NCBI GenBank assembly: GCA_902766255.1
Contig: CACXCS010000041.1
Span: 1 to 42,081 of the forward strand
Direction of reading: 5' to 3'
DNA length: 42,081 nucleotides
DNA from: an uncultured Bacteroidia bacterium
GTDB taxonomy: Bacteria > Bacteroidota > Bacteroidia > Bacteroidales > UBA932
In this document: positions 8,228-18,153 of the stretch, piece by piece
How positions within the stretch are numbered: the first letter of the stretch is position 1
Layout of the letters: every line of letters begins with the position of its first letter
Notes under the pieces: model-generated
What the model saw: only the letters and a program-made list of their open reading frames with translations
What the model was told of the DNA's origin: nothing
Databases searched by the model: none
Made by a program: the position numbers and the translations under genes

Positions 8228-9328
8228 ATGAAAAAGATTTTCAAGTACATCGTTTTTGCGCTTATTGGGGTGCTGTTTGTAGGCACTTTCGTGTATCTGC
8301 TGCGGAACTCCCGCCCCGAGAAGGTGGAATACCTCGAGCACGAAGCCAAAGTGGGCAGTATTAGCCGCTCCACCGTTATTACGGGCAAAATCGAACCGCG
8401 CAATGAGGTGAATGTAAAACCCCAGATAAACGGTATTATCGCCGAACTGTACAAAGAGGCCGGGCAGCAGGTCAAGGAGGGCGAGGTAATAGCCAAACTC
8501 CGCGTCATCCCCGACATGAATTCGCTGAGCAGTGCCCAGTCCAGGGTGCGTCTGGCCGAAATCAACCTCAAGCAGGCCAAGACCAACTACGACCGAGAGA
8601 AGGCTCTGTGGGACAAGCACTTGGTAAGCGACGAAGAGTACGATCAGGTACTCCAGGCATACAACCAGGCAAAGGAAGAGAAGAACGCAGCCCAGGAGTC
8701 GCTGGAGGTCATAAGGGACGGAGTTTCCAAGAGCAACGCCACCGGCAGTTCAACACTTGTGCGCTCCACCATCACCGGCCTTATCCTGGATATCCCCGTA
8801 AAGGTGGGTAATTCCGTCATCCAGGCCAATACTATGAACGATGGTACCACGGTGGCAACGGTAGCCAACATGTCCGACCTGATCTTCGACGGCAACATCG
8901 ACGAAACCGAGGTCGGCTCGCTGGTCGAAGGCATGCCCATGCACATCAGCATAGGCGCTCTGCCCGCTTATGGCTCAGACGCCGCCCTGGAGTACATTTC
9001 GCCCAAGGCCGTAGAGAACAACGGTGCCAACCAGTTCGAAATCAAGGCTGCCCTGCCCATGAGCACCGAGTACATGATACGCTCTGGCTACAGCGCCAAC
9101 GCCGAAATAGTGCTTGAGCGCGCCGACAGCGTACTGGTCATTCCCGAGAGCGCACTCGAGTTCGAGGGAGCGGAAACTTTCGTATACATTAAGAACGCCG
9201 AAGGAGAGTATGAGAAGACTCCTGTCACCACCGGTCTTTCCGACGGCCTCAACATCGAGATCCGAAGCGGCCTGTCAGAGGGCGACAAAGTTCGCGGCAC
9301 CCGGATAATAAACTTTGCCAAGAAGTAG
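8228..9328 (+). CDS. Periplasmic adaptor (MacA/HlyD-like membrane fusion protein)
   Basis: A single N-terminal transmembrane anchor (about residues 5-25) is followed by the first half of a biotinyl-lipoyl domain (EPRNEVNVKPQINGIIAEL), a helical hairpin (about 95-155, coiled-coil-like, rich in Ala, Gln and Glu), the second lipoyl half (RSTITGLILDIPVKVGNSV), and beta-barrel and membrane-proximal domains ending in LSEGDKVRGTRIINF. The 366-residue length fits the family. It bridges the permease pair to the TolC-type channel encoded next. It lies 16 bases after the second permease and is followed at once by the channel gene. Confidence 0.9.
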   Translation: MKKIFKYIVFALIGVLFVGTFVYLLRNSRPEKVEYLEHEAKVGSISRSTVITGKIEPRNEVNVKPQINGIIAELYKEAGQQVKEGEVIAKLRVIPDMNSLSSAQSRVRLAEINLKQAKTNYDREKALWDKHLVSDEEYDQVLQAYNQAKEEKNAAQESLEVIRDGVSKSNATGSSTLVRSTITGLILDIPVKVGNSVIQANTMNDGTTVATVANMSDLIFDGNIDETEVGSLVEGMPMHISIGALPAYGSDAALEYISPKAVENNGANQFEIKAALPMSTEYMIRSGYSANAEIVLERADSVLVIPESALEFEGAETFVYIKNAEGEYEKTPVTTGLSDGLNIEIRSGLSEGDKVRGTRIINFAKK

Positions 9329-9329
9329 C

Positions 9330-10649
9330 ATGAAAAGGTTCATAATCACATCGTTATGCGCCCTCGCAGCGCTTACGGCATACGCCCAGAAAAGCCCATG
9401 GAGCCTTAAGGACTGCATCGACTACGCACTGGAGCACAACCTGAGCGTGCAGCAGAGCAGTCTTGTCCTGGAGCAGAGGGAAGTCGAACTCAGTACCGCA
9501 AAAGGCAGGCGCCTGCCCGGGGTATCCGCCGGAGCCTCAGAGAATCTTTCGTTCGGACGCGGACTTACCGCCGACAATACTTATTCGAATTCCAACACCA
9601 CCTCCACATCGTTCAGCCTGGGTACCGATGTACCCATTTTCCAGGGCTTCGATATCACCAATGGTATCAAGCTCAGCAGGCTGAACCTCGAGGCAGCTAC
9701 GGCCGACCTGGAAAAAGCACGCGACGACATACGTGTGGCTGTGGCTCAGGCCTATGTGCAAATCCTTTATAACCAAGAGATTCTGCGCGTGGCCAAAGAG
9801 CAGTCAGCCCACGACGAGAGCCTGCTCGACCAGATTAAAGAAAGACGCGCCGCCGGCAAGGTCAGTGACGCCGAGGTATCAGCCCAGCAGGCCACCCTGG
9901 CCCAGAGCAGACAGAGCGAGATTCAGGCCGGGGGAAACCTGCAGATATCCATTCTTGAGCTTACCCAGCTTCTGGAGCTCAGCTCGCCCGAGGGTTTCTC
10001 GATAGTGACGCCTCAAGTTGACGACGTCGCCCAGACGCTCCTTATGCGTCCGGAGGCCATTTTTGCCGAGGCGGTGGAAATCAAGCCTGCCGTTGAATCC
10101 GCAAAGATCGGGGTTGACTACGCCAAGCTCAGCATCGACAAGGCAAAAGGCGCCTACCTCCCTTCACTTTCGTTGAGCGGAGGACTCGGCACGAATTACT
10201 ACACTAACTCAAAAATACCCTCGCTCAGCTTCGGCGAGCAGCTGAAGAACAATTTCAGCCAGTATATCGGACTCAATCTCAGCATCCCTATATTCCAGCG
10301 TTTTTCGGCCCGCAATCAAGTCCGCAACGCCGAAATCAACTATCGCGGCCAGCAGCTCAACCTCGAGAACGTAAAGAAGTCGCTATACAAGGAGATCCAG
10401 CAGGCATACTATAACGCCGTCAATTCCCAGGCCCGCTACAACGGCAGCGCCGAGAGCGCCGCCAGCGCCCTGCAGCACTACCAGCTTACAGAGGAAAAAT
10501 ACAAGGTGGGCAAGGCGGGGATTGCCGACTACAACGATGCACGCAACAATTGGTTAAAGGCTGAGTCAGAGCACATTCAGGCCCGTTACCAGTGCCTTTA
10601 CCAAACCAAGCTCCTGGACTTTTACCGTGGCGCAGAACTACAGTTTTAA
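9330..10649 (+). CDS. TolC-family outer-membrane efflux protein
   Basis: This is the outer-membrane channel of the tripartite exporter. I start it at ATG 9330, one base after the adaptor stop, because this gives a clean signal peptide (MKRFIITSLCALAALTAYAQ); an in-frame ATG at 9315 only adds five residues in front. Mature features are LKDCIDYALEHNLSVQQ at the N-terminus, two repeated halves of long helices rich in Ala, Gln and Glu, and beta-strand segments such as LSLSGGLGTNYYTN and IGLNLSIPIFQRFSARNQV, all as in the OEP family. It has 439 residues and is the last gene of the export operon. Confidence 0.92.
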   Translation: MKRFIITSLCALAALTAYAQKSPWSLKDCIDYALEHNLSVQQSSLVLEQREVELSTAKGRRLPGVSAGASENLSFGRGLTADNTYSNSNTTSTSFSLGTDVPIFQGFDITNGIKLSRLNLEAATADLEKARDDIRVAVAQAYVQILYNQEILRVAKEQSAHDESLLDQIKERRAAGKVSDAEVSAQQATLAQSRQSEIQAGGNLQISILELTQLLELSSPEGFSIVTPQVDDVAQTLLMRPEAIFAEAVEIKPAVESAKIGVDYAKLSIDKAKGAYLPSLSLSGGLGTNYYTNSKIPSLSFGEQLKNNFSQYIGLNLSIPIFQRFSARNQVRNAEINYRGQQLNLENVKKSLYKEIQQAYYNAVNSQARYNGSAESAASALQHYQLTEEKYKVGKAGIADYNDARNNWLKAESEHIQARYQCLYQTKLLDFYRGAELQF

Positions 10650-10670
10650 TGTTTTCCGGATATTTTTTGC

Positions 10671-10678
10671 TATATTAG
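10671..10678 (+). promoter_or_regulatory. Candidate -7 box (TATATTAG) for the 10700 gene
   Basis: It matches TAnnTTTG at seven of eight positions and lies 21 bases before the ATG in the A/T-rich gap after the TolC gene. No clear -33 TTTG is present at the right distance. Weak support. Confidence 0.3.
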
Positions 10679-10699
10679 CATCAATCCAATAAACAAATC

Positions 10700-11233
10700 A
10701 TGAAGAAGTTCATCACACTGTTGGTTTTAATAACCATGTCTGCAGCGGTATTTGCCCAAAGTGCACAATTGGCCGACTTCAGCGAAATCGCCCAGGTTCA
10801 AAGTAGCGGAGATGTTGTACTTGATGCCTTTTCTGTGCCCATAAATGGCCAGAACACCTACTTTCTGTGCGTAGGCACCCTGGGCATAGGGGACGATGTC
10901 GTACAGGTCATGTTCGACCCCGTATACAAGCTATTCATTCCTCTGGGAACTACCCTGGCCGAGGCCATGGACACCCTTGAACAGATGAAAGACATGTATC
11001 AGGAACCCGAGGGTACCAGGTTCGAAATGACCGGCTGTTTCGCTCCGATCATTCCTGACGATACCCGCGAGACAGTAACCATAACCAAAAGGAAGAATCT
11101 TCTGACCAATATACTCGAGTTCGCCCTTGAGCGTGAAGGCTATACAAGGGCGACTTACGTCTATAGAAGCCACTTTGCATCAATAGTCAGCAGCGTAAAG
11201 TTTTACAAGAAGTTGCACCCAGGGGAGCAGTAG
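10700..11233 (+). CDS. Secreted protein of unknown function, 177 residues
   Basis: I do not recognise the family. A signal peptide is clear (MKKFITLLVLITMSAAVFAQ, cleavage likely after AQ). The mature protein of about 157 residues is mixed alpha/beta in appearance: a strand-rich front (VVLDAFSVPINGQNTYFLCVG, VVQVMFDPVYKLFIPLG), a helix (TLAEAMDTLEQMKDMYQ), a section with TRETVTITKRKNLL, and a C-terminal segment with YVYRSHFASIVSSVKFYKKL. Two cysteines could be oxidised in the periplasm. It follows the TolC gene by 50 bases, in a gap with a weak promoter candidate, and converges on the next gene with a one-base gap. No evidence links it to the exporter beyond position. Confidence 0.75.
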   Translation: MKKFITLLVLITMSAAVFAQSAQLADFSEIAQVQSSGDVVLDAFSVPINGQNTYFLCVGTLGIGDDVVQVMFDPVYKLFIPLGTTLAEAMDTLEQMKDMYQEPEGTRFEMTGCFAPIIPDDTRETVTITKRKNLLTNILEFALEREGYTRATYVYRSHFASIVSSVKFYKKLHPGEQ

Positions 11234-11234
11234 G

Positions 11235-12713
11235 CTACTGTATATCCACATAACGGTACCACTGGTCATAGTCTTCAATGACCAGTTTGTCGCCCACCTG
11301 GCGCAGGGCGAAGCATGTTATGCTCTCGGGAGCGTTTTTGGCAAGGAATATGATGGGACGGCCATCGGGGTCAAGGGCAATCGTGACCACGTCGGGAATG
11401 CCGAAGGTGCCGTCATCATCAACATTCCACACATCGCAATCCTCGAATTCAGACTCTATTTCAGTGCTTAGCTTGCACGTAGCGGCTAGTTCTCCGGCGC
11501 TCACCCATGCAAAAACCACCATAGCCTGATGGTCTTTATGGGTGAACTCCACGATATCCAGCTCACCAGAACCGTCGCGCAACCATGCCGCCCTGCGGCT
11601 GTACATAACCTCGCGGCCGTATTTCTTTGCGACTTTGTTGACAATCGCCTTGGGAGCATTCTGGACCTTCTCGGGGAACTTCCAGCGGCCGAAAGCCGGG
11701 AAAGTATGGAAGGCCACAAAGTCGGCGTCGGACACCAGCGCCTCTATCTCCATTGCGGTATAACCGCGGAACATCTTGTTTATCTCCTCCTTCGGTATCT
11801 GCAGAGTGTAATAGACTCCCATTGTCCGGTCGAATGCCTGATCGACACGCCCGGCCAGGGCGTTGTTATCGCCTATCGTATTCTTGCTCAGCTGCGCAGG
11901 AGCCACATTCTGCTTGAAAATCACCCATGGTGATGTATTCTCGGGACACACGAATCCATCGTAATAAGGTATCACGAAGCAGTCGCGGGCCTTGCCGGGA
12001 TATGCGAAGAAAGGCTTTGAGATGCGGTCCCAGTCGTAAGGCACCTCGGTGTAGCTGAGGGCTCCGGGAGCCACACGCTGTTCGGCATTGGCAATCGACA
12101 CCTGTGTAACATGGCGGGAATATGCCAGGGCGTCGGAATCTATCCCTTTGACTGTAAACACTTTGCCGAAAGGACCGATAAGGCTTTCGGGAAGGATCAC
12201 GCTCCCGCTGTAAATACCTCCCTGGGCGAGATAGCAGCCGTCACCGTCTTTACGGTACATGTATCCCCCGGGTGCCACAAAGTAGTTGAGGTCACGCTTG
12301 TAATAGCCGTCTGGGCTGAGGTCGACGGGATACGGAGGGGCTCCTGAGCCAAGCTGCTCGCTAAGCTTTATCGTATTCTCCAGCGGAAGGCCGTTTTCCG
12401 ACTCTGGATACAGTTCGATGGTGAGCGTATAATCGAACTCGGGATTTGGGAAACGCCATACGAACTTGCCGTCCAGAAGGCTCACCGGACCAGCCTCGCT
12501 GTCGTAGACTATCGACGCTCCAGCCTTGTTGGTCGCTACCAGCAGGAACTCGGCCTGCTCTGGAGCCACCGGTACCAGGAACAAACTTCCGCTCGCATAA
12601 GTCTCATCTCCGTCCTTCCATTCTACATTATACCTGCCGCCCCAGTCCTGGGCAAGCACCATAACGCCGCCCCAGCTTAGGAACGCGGCGAGAATGGCAA
12701 ATATCTTTTTCAT
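11235..12713 (-). CDS. Large secreted protein of unknown function with a BspA-like stretch
   Basis: The 492 residues begin with a signal peptide (MKKIFAILAAFLSWGGVMVLAQ). The front third is strand-rich (RYNVEWKDGDETYASGSLFLV, VWRFPNPEFDYTLTIELYP). Around residues 165-215, SGSVILPES, FTVKGIDSDAL and HVTQVSIAN resemble a single degenerate unit of BspA-like (LRR_5) leucine-rich repeats. The last third contains GELDIVEFTHKDHQAMVVF and ends in a strand-rich tail. No catalytic motif is visible. It converges on the 177-residue gene with one base between stops, and lies 22 bases upstream of nothing on its own strand but downstream (transcriptionally after) the phosphatase gene end at 12736 would be read first. 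Function unknown. Confidence 0.75.
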   Translation of the reverse strand: MKKIFAILAAFLSWGGVMVLAQDWGGRYNVEWKDGDETYASGSLFLVPVAPEQAEFLLVATNKAGASIVYDSEAGPVSLLDGKFVWRFPNPEFDYTLTIELYPESENGLPLENTIKLSEQLGSGAPPYPVDLSPDGYYKRDLNYFVAPGGYMYRKDGDGCYLAQGGIYSGSVILPESLIGPFGKVFTVKGIDSDALAYSRHVTQVSIANAEQRVAPGALSYTEVPYDWDRISKPFFAYPGKARDCFVIPYYDGFVCPENTSPWVIFKQNVAPAQLSKNTIGDNNALAGRVDQAFDRTMGVYYTLQIPKEEINKMFRGYTAMEIEALVSDADFVAFHTFPAFGRWKFPEKVQNAPKAIVNKVAKKYGREVMYSRRAAWLRDGSGELDIVEFTHKDHQAMVVFAWVSAGELAATCKLSTEIESEFEDCDVWNVDDDGTFGIPDVVTIALDPDGRPIIFLAKNAPESITCFALRQVGDKLVIEDYDQWYRYVDIQ

Positions 12714-12735
12714 AAACTCATTGTTTTATGGGGAA

Positions 12736-13989
12736 TTACATAGCAAAACCCGCACCATCGCCGGATACTAGGGACACCAGATAGCTGCGGAGAGAGCTCC
12801 ACGCGTAGAAGGGACCCGGGCCGAGGGCGGGGATGGAAGATTCTCCCTCATTCAGCAGGACCTTGACGATGACGTCCCCTTTGCGCCCACGGAAGAATAC
12901 AAACTGAAGATTGGCTGCCATGGGCATCATATAGGTTGAGTTCCAATAGGAATTCACTTCCTCGAACGGCAGCCTCCTGTCGTATCCTTTCAAGCCTATC
13001 AGCGAGAAGAAAGGCATCATTCCGACATCGTGGCTGAAACGCAGGTCGGCGGCGACGCGGTTACCGGCCAGGGCGGCATCGGCCCTGCGGATAAAATCCA
13101 GGACCAGAGGATCCATGATATGCATACGCCACTCACCTTGCTCGGCGCTTCCGCAGTGCTGATAAAACTGCTTTGCATTGTAGATGGATGCGGCAATCCT
13201 AAATTCTTCCGGAGTAAGGGAATACAAGATATCATGAATGCCCATATAATCTGCCACCGCGCCGTTGGTGACGCAGGTTTCTACCATAAGCCTGTCGCTC
13301 TTGAAGCATGAACGGGCTCGTATAGGGTCGGTAAAGATACGGGAGTAAAACGCCTGGTAATCAAACTGTTCAGCCATGGCCTTGTCGGCCTTGCGGGAGC
13401 CTCCCTTAAGGCCTGATGCGGCCATTTCTTCACGGCACATCACGTCGTAGTATTTCTCTCCGGCCACGAAACCAATATGGACGCGCGGGGCACATGAGGC
13501 AAGCGCGGAAGCAAAGTTGGCCATGGACAGTATTGTACGCTGCTTGTGGGTTGCATAACAAGCAATGCTGTCCCTGTCTTTCTGCTTGAAAACTTTAGGG
13601 TAGCGGGCAACCATACGGCGTGCGATCTGCTGCTGCTCATCGCCGCCGAGACCGGTTATCAAGCCGTATACCCCTTGCGAAGTGCTGTCCAGCTGGCGGA
13701 AGCCACTGAGCAGGCGCTTCCCTTCTGCTGACAAAAGGCCAAGCGAGTCCGCCCGGGCCAAAGGCCCGAGTCCGTTCCCCACATATCCGGGATTTACGGG
13801 ATAACGGCTGCCGTGGCGGCCTATATGACTGATATAGAACGGTTTGTACCCACGGGGAGCAGGTGTGGAAGCCGTAACATTCTCATGATATCGGTGATAT
13901 ACGCCTTTCCACTCATCATAGGCATCCTGCCCATGGAGAATGGAGCAAAGAAGGAGCGCAAAAATAGCGCTAACCCACCTGCGAGCCAT
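12736..13989 (-). CDS. Secreted histidine acid phosphatase, MINPP/phytase-like
   Basis: This is a branch-2 histidine phosphatase, a family that hydrolyses phosphomonoesters such as inositol phosphates through a phosphohistidine. The signature IGRHGSRYP is present with nucleophile His59, Gly60 and Arg62, and the proton-donor region reads SHD (His320-Asp321) rather than HAE, as in MINPP-like members. A signal peptide covers about residues 1-21 ([21 protein letters not shown]), so it acts in the periplasm or on the surface. The start overlaps the metG 3' end by 20 bases; no later ATG would keep the signal peptide. It is the last gene of the DUF1015-recQ-dnaG-metG run, although its own function is unrelated. 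The substrate is not determined. Confidence 0.88.
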   Translation of the reverse strand: MARRWVSAIFALLLCSILHGQDAYDEWKGVYHRYHENVTASTPAPRGYKPFYISHIGRHGSRYPVNPGYVGNGLGPLARADSLGLLSAEGKRLLSGFRQLDSTSQGVYGLITGLGGDEQQQIARRMVARYPKVFKQKDRDSIACYATHKQRTILSMANFASALASCAPRVHIGFVAGEKYYDVMCREEMAASGLKGGSRKADKAMAEQFDYQAFYSRIFTDPIRARSCFKSDRLMVETCVTNGAVADYMGIHDILYSLTPEEFRIAASIYNAKQFYQHCGSAEQGEWRMHIMDPLVLDFIRRADAALAGNRVAADLRFSHDVGMMPFFSLIGLKGYDRRLPFEEVNSYWNSTYMMPMAANLQFVFFRGRKGDVIVKVLLNEGESSIPALGPGPFYAWSSLRSYLVSLVSGDGAGFAM

Positions 13990-16135
13990 TGCCTAGGACT
14001 TCCTGGGGAGTTATGAAGCGCATCTTGCCGTCGCCCTGCTTGGCCATGAGTATCATGCCGCGGCTCTCTATGCCACGGATAATCCGAGGTTTAAGATTGG
14101 CCAGGATGCATATCTGCTTGCCTACCATATCCTCGGGGGCGTAATACTCGGCGATTCCCGACACTATGACACGACGGTCGATGCCGGTATCGATGCTGAG
14201 TTTCAGCAGCTTGTCCGTCTTGGGCACCCGTTCGGCCTCCAGAACAGTGGCGGTGCGTATGTCCATCTTTTCGAAGTCCTCGAAGGAGCATTCTTCCTTC
14301 TGGGGAGCAACTTTCCTGGCCGCTTCGGCCTTTTCGCGTGCAGCACGCTCGGCCCTGATGGCGTCGAGCCGGTCCAGTTGAACCTGAATCTGATCGTCCT
14401 CTATCTTGGCAAACAGCAGCTCGGCTTCGCCTATGGTATGCCCTGCAGGCAAAATCTGCGGACGCCCCAGAAGCTCCCAGTCAAGCACCAGCGCACCCGG
14501 AGCAGGAACGGCTCCGGTATGCAGGGCCTTGCCCTCGCCTTCCTTGTAGGTATTGACGGTCTCGCGCTCTCCGTGACGATGGTCACTACCGGCGAACAGG
14601 CTCACTCCCAGCATGTTGCGGAGCCTTTCAGCGGCAAATGGAGTGAACGGTTCAAAGGCTATGGCAAGGTCGGCGCAGACTTGCAACGAGAGGTTGAGTA
14701 TGGTACCTGTGCGATCGAGATCCGTCTTGGCCACTTTCCAAGGTTCGGTGTCTGATATATACTTGTTGCCGGCTCTGGCGATGCCCATGGCATCACGAAG
14801 AGCCTCGCGGAAGCGGAATCCTTCGATATTCTTTTCCATCGACTCTTTGAGGGCGGGAATCTCGGACAGAAGATCCTTGTCAACATCCTGCAGTTCTCCG
14901 CAGGCGGGTACTTTGCCTCCGAAGTACTTATGTGTGAGCACGACGGCCCTGTTGACAAAGTTGCCGAAGATAGCCACCAGCTCGGAGTTGTTGCGGGACT
15001 GGAAATCCTTCCAGCTGAAGTCGTTGTCGGCCGTCTGGGGAGCGTTGGCCGTAAGGGCGTAGCGCATCACATCCTCTTTGCCGGGGAAATCCTGAAGGAA
15101 CTCATGCGCCCATACGGCCCAGCCCTTGGAGGTGGATATTTTGTCCCCCTCGAGGTTCAGGAATTCATTGGCAGGAACGTTGTCGGGCAGGATATATCCG
15201 TCTCCGTACGCTTTGAGCATGGAGGGAAATACAATGCAGTGGAACACTATGTTGTCCTTGCCGATGAAGTGCACGAGGCGGGTATCCTCCGACTTCCACC
15301 ACTGCTCCCAACTCTGTGGCAGGAGCTCGCGGGTATTGGAAATATATCCGATAGGAGCGTCGAACCACACGTAGAGCACCTTGCCCTCGGCACCCTCCAC
15401 TGGAACAGGAACGCCCCATTCCAGGTCGCGGGTGACGGCGCGGGGCTGCAATCCGCCGTCCAGCCAGCTCTTTACCTGACCGTAAACGTTAATGCGCCAC
15501 TCCTTATGGCCGTCGAGTATCCACTCGCGGAGCCACTGCTCGTAGTCCTGCAGGGGCAGGTACCAGTGGGTGGTCTTCTTTTTTACGGGAGCGGCTCCGC
15601 TGAGCTTGCTGCGGGGATTAATGAGCTCCTCGGGGCTGAGGGTGCTGCCGCATTTCTCGCACTGGTCGCCGTATGCTCCCTCATTGCCGCACTTGGGGCA
15701 GGTACCCACGATGTAGCGGTCGGCAAGGAAAGTCTTCGCCTCGGGGTCGTAGTACTGCTCGCTTTCACGGGTGACGAAGCAGCCCTTGTCGTAGAGCTTG
15801 CGGAAGAACTCCGAGGCTCCCTCGCGGTGCACTTCCGAGGAAGTGCGGCCGTATATGTCGAAATTAATGCCCAGACCGCTGAACGAGTCGCGGATGAGCT
15901 TGTGGTAGCGGTCTACGATGTCCTGAGGGGTGCATCCCTGCTCACGGGCCTTTATGGTGATGGGCACGCCGTGCTCGTCGGAGCCGCAAACGTACAGGAC
16001 ATCCTCTCCGCGCATGCGCAGATAACGAACATAAATGTCGGCGGGCACATAGACGCCCGCAAGATGTCCTATGTGCACGGGACCGTTGGCATACGGCAGG
16101 GCACAGGTTACAAGGGTTCTTTTCTTGTCTGTCAT
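13970..16135 (-). CDS. metG: Methionyl-tRNA synthetase
   Basis: It charges tRNA-Met in the cytoplasm. The 721 residues contain the class I HIGH motif at 21-24 (VHIGH), a zinc knuckle with Cys146, Cys149, Cys159 and Cys162 (CPKCG and CEKCG), and the KMSKS loop as KISTSKG (332-338). The anticodon-binding helical domain follows. A Lys/Glu/Ala-rich linker leads to a C-terminal EMAPII/Trbp111-type tRNA-binding domain from about residue 620 ([26 protein letters not shown] reads as its start). The ATG overlaps the dnaG stop by four bases. Complete and canonical. Confidence 0.97.
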   Translation of the reverse strand: MTDKKRTLVTCALPYANGPVHIGHLAGVYVPADIYVRYLRMRGEDVLYVCGSDEHGVPITIKAREQGCTPQDIVDRYHKLIRDSFSGLGINFDIYGRTSSEVHREGASEFFRKLYDKGCFVTRESEQYYDPEAKTFLADRYIVGTCPKCGNEGAYGDQCEKCGSTLSPEELINPRSKLSGAAPVKKKTTHWYLPLQDYEQWLREWILDGHKEWRINVYGQVKSWLDGGLQPRAVTRDLEWGVPVPVEGAEGKVLYVWFDAPIGYISNTRELLPQSWEQWWKSEDTRLVHFIGKDNIVFHCIVFPSMLKAYGDGYILPDNVPANEFLNLEGDKISTSKGWAVWAHEFLQDFPGKEDVMRYALTANAPQTADNDFSWKDFQSRNNSELVAIFGNFVNRAVVLTHKYFGGKVPACGELQDVDKDLLSEIPALKESMEKNIEGFRFREALRDAMGIARAGNKYISDTEPWKVAKTDLDRTGTILNLSLQVCADLAIAFEPFTPFAAERLRNMLGVSLFAGSDHRHGERETVNTYKEGEGKALHTGAVPAPGALVLDWELLGRPQILPAGHTIGEAELLFAKIEDDQIQVQLDRLDAIRAERAAREKAEAARKVAPQKEECSFEDFEKMDIRTATVLEAERVPKTDKLLKLSIDTGIDRRVIVSGIAEYYAPEDMVGKQICILANLKPRIIRGIESRGMILMAKQGDGKMRFITPQEVLGNGSQVG

Positions 16136-18153
16136 ATCAATTCTTTTTTGTCTCTTCCGATTTTTTGGTTTATGCGGCGCTGCGCGGCCTGCAGGCGGAC
16201 CATCTCCTGCATTGCTGTCATCTGGTCCTCTGGTGTCATGTTCCTCAGGCCGCGGCGGAGGGTTTCAAGACGGTCGAAAACACGGCGCTCGGCATACACC
16301 AGTATGGCCTTGGGCACTCCGGCAGACAGTACGGTAGCCGTAGATGTGAGTGCCGCCTCGAATGCTCCTACGGTCAGCTGATACTTGCGGGTGGACAGGC
16401 TAACGGCCAGGCCGGCAAGCCTGCGGTCGGGGCCGTCGATGATGGTTTTGAGTATTTCGTTCTGGGCGAGGCCGCGGTCAAACAGTTCGAAGTATGCATC
16501 GTAAAGAGCTTTGTATGAGCTGTTTGCAAAACTACTGCCGTCGGCTTCGAGGGCCTCGCGTATAAACTCAGCCACCAGAGGCTTTTCATCCTCGCTGCCG
16601 GAATAATAGGGAGAATCGCTCTCAAACTCAAGCGGCTCGCGGCCGTATGTCATGAGGTAAAAGAGCAGGTCTCTCTCGGCTGGCGCCAATATACGATTCT
16701 CCAGAAGCGGCTCATCGGCTCCGGCGGGAGCAACGTCCCCTCCGGGGGCCTTTTCCCCCACATTTTGGTCCCCGGAGGGGACGTTGCTCCCGCCGGAGAC
16801 CTCGCCGGACTCACGCCTCTGCTCGCGCTGCCTCTCCCGCAGGGCCTCCTCCTGCTTGCGCCGCCGGTCGGCAGCAATACGCTCCAACAAAATCCCTGAC
16901 TCGATACCGAAACGCAACGCCACAGTATCCACGTACACCGAGCGCTTGACAGGATCGGGAATCTCAGCGATGGTATCGGCGATATCGTTGATAAGTTCGG
17001 CACGCTTCAAAGGATCGGATCCGGCGTCGGAGAGCAGCAGGTCGGTCTTGAATTCGATAAAATCCCTCTCTCCCTCGGATATGAAACGCTGAACCTCCTC
17101 CAGAGTATGCTTGCGGGCGTACGAATCGGGATCTTCGCCCTCGGGCAACAGCACAACCTTAACGTTCAGTCCCTCGGCGAGGAAAAGGCTTATACCCCTC
17201 AGGGCTGCGTGGATTCCGGCGGAATCCCCGTCGTACATGATAGTGGCGTTGTCCGTAAACTTGTGGATCAGACGTATCTGGTCTACGGTAAGCGAAGTGC
17301 CGCAGGAAGCCACCACGTTGGTAATTCCGAGTTGATGCAGGGTTACCATATCCACATTGCCTTCAACCAGGATGCACTTGCCGCTGCGGGCGATTTCCGC
17401 CTTGGCGAACCATATTCCAAGCAGGTTGCGGCTCTTTATGTAAATCTCTGTTTCAGGGGAGTTTACGTATTTGGCAGGATTGTCAGCGTGAAGGGTGCGG
17501 CCGCTGAATGCCAGCACCCGTCCGCTCACGGAATGGATGGGGAACATTACCCGTTCGCGGAATTTGTCGGCCACGCTTCCATCCTCGCGCTGCACGGCCA
17601 GTCCGGCTGCCAGAAGATATTCCATCTTGTAGCCGGCGGCCAGGGCTGCATCCACCAGGGCGGTCCGGCCGGACGGAGCCCAACCCAGGCCGAAGCGGGC
17701 AATGGTGGCATCTTCAAGTCCCCTCTTGCGGAAGTAAGCCAGGCCGACCGAACGGCCCTCGGGGGTCTGAAGCTGGGAGGCATAGAACTTCTGGGCGAAC
17801 TCCGACACCAGAAGAAGGCTCTCGCGGCGCTGCCGTCTGGCGATCTCCTCGGCGCTCTCTTCCTCTTCAACTATTTCAATTTTGTACTTGGCGGCAAGAT
17901 AGCGAAGGGCTTCGACATAGCTGCAGTGCTCATGCTCCATCACAAAACCCACTGCCGATCCCGCCTTGCCGCAGCCGAAGCATTTGTATATGCCTTTTGA
18001 GGGAGAAACGTAGAAGGAGGGGGTTTTTTCATTGTGGAACGGGCAGCAGGCAACATAGTTGGCTCCGCGGCGCTTGAGCGTCACGAAATCCCCCACCACA
18101 TCTTCTATCCTGGCGGTATCGAGGATAAGGTTTACTGTTTCCTGGGGTATCAC
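16132..18153 (-). CDS. dnaG: DNA primase with a palindromic insert in its linker
   Basis: DnaG makes RNA primers for replication. The N-terminal zinc ribbon shows Cys36, Cys37, His40, Cys58 and Cys61. The TOPRIM core carries [14 protein letters not shown] and the acidic YDGDSAG. A C-terminal helicase-binding-like region follows. The start is a GTG at 18153 overlapping the recQ stop by four bases (GTGA); the next residues [11 protein letters not shown] match the usual DnaG opening. Residues about 452-479, between the RNA polymerase core and the C-terminal domain, are Gly/Pro/Ser-rich and are encoded by a long perfect inverted repeat (16719-16798). The frame runs through it intact, so the protein should be functional. 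Confidence 0.96.
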   Translation of the reverse strand: MIPQETVNLILDTARIEDVVGDFVTLKRRGANYVACCPFHNEKTPSFYVSPSKGIYKCFGCGKAGSAVGFVMEHEHCSYVEALRYLAAKYKIEIVEEEESAEEIARRQRRESLLLVSEFAQKFYASQLQTPEGRSVGLAYFRKRGLEDATIARFGLGWAPSGRTALVDAALAAGYKMEYLLAAGLAVQREDGSVADKFRERVMFPIHSVSGRVLAFSGRTLHADNPAKYVNSPETEIYIKSRNLLGIWFAKAEIARSGKCILVEGNVDMVTLHQLGITNVVASCGTSLTVDQIRLIHKFTDNATIMYDGDSAGIHAALRGISLFLAEGLNVKVVLLPEGEDPDSYARKHTLEEVQRFISEGERDFIEFKTDLLLSDAGSDPLKRAELINDIADTIAEIPDPVKRSVYVDTVALRFGIESGILLERIAADRRRKQEEALRERQREQRRESGEVSGGSNVPSGDQNVGEKAPGGDVAPAGADEPLLENRILAPAERDLLFYLMTYGREPLEFESDSPYYSGSEDEKPLVAEFIREALEADGSSFANSSYKALYDAYFELFDRGLAQNEILKTIIDGPDRRLAGLAVSLSTRKYQLTVGAFEAALTSTATVLSAGVPKAILVYAERRVFDRLETLRRGLRNMTPEDQMTAMQEMVRLQAAQRRINQKIGRDKKELI
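16719..16798. repeat. Perfect 29-bp inverted repeat inside dnaG
   Basis: The arms at 16719-16747 and 16770-16798 are exact reverse complements. The stem continues inward by three more pairs (one G-T wobble) to leave a 16-base loop of Ts, Cs and As at 16751-16766. The outer ends read CTCCGGC and GCCGGAG. On the dnaG strand it encodes a Gly/Ser/Pro-rich stretch, and the reading frame is kept. I read it as an inserted palindromic element; the resulting mRNA hairpin would be very stable. Confidence 0.9.

Noticed and set aside
14930-16381. Long open frame antisense to metG (483 codons)
   Set aside because: Shadow of GC-rich coding sequence; the metG strand has all class I motifs.
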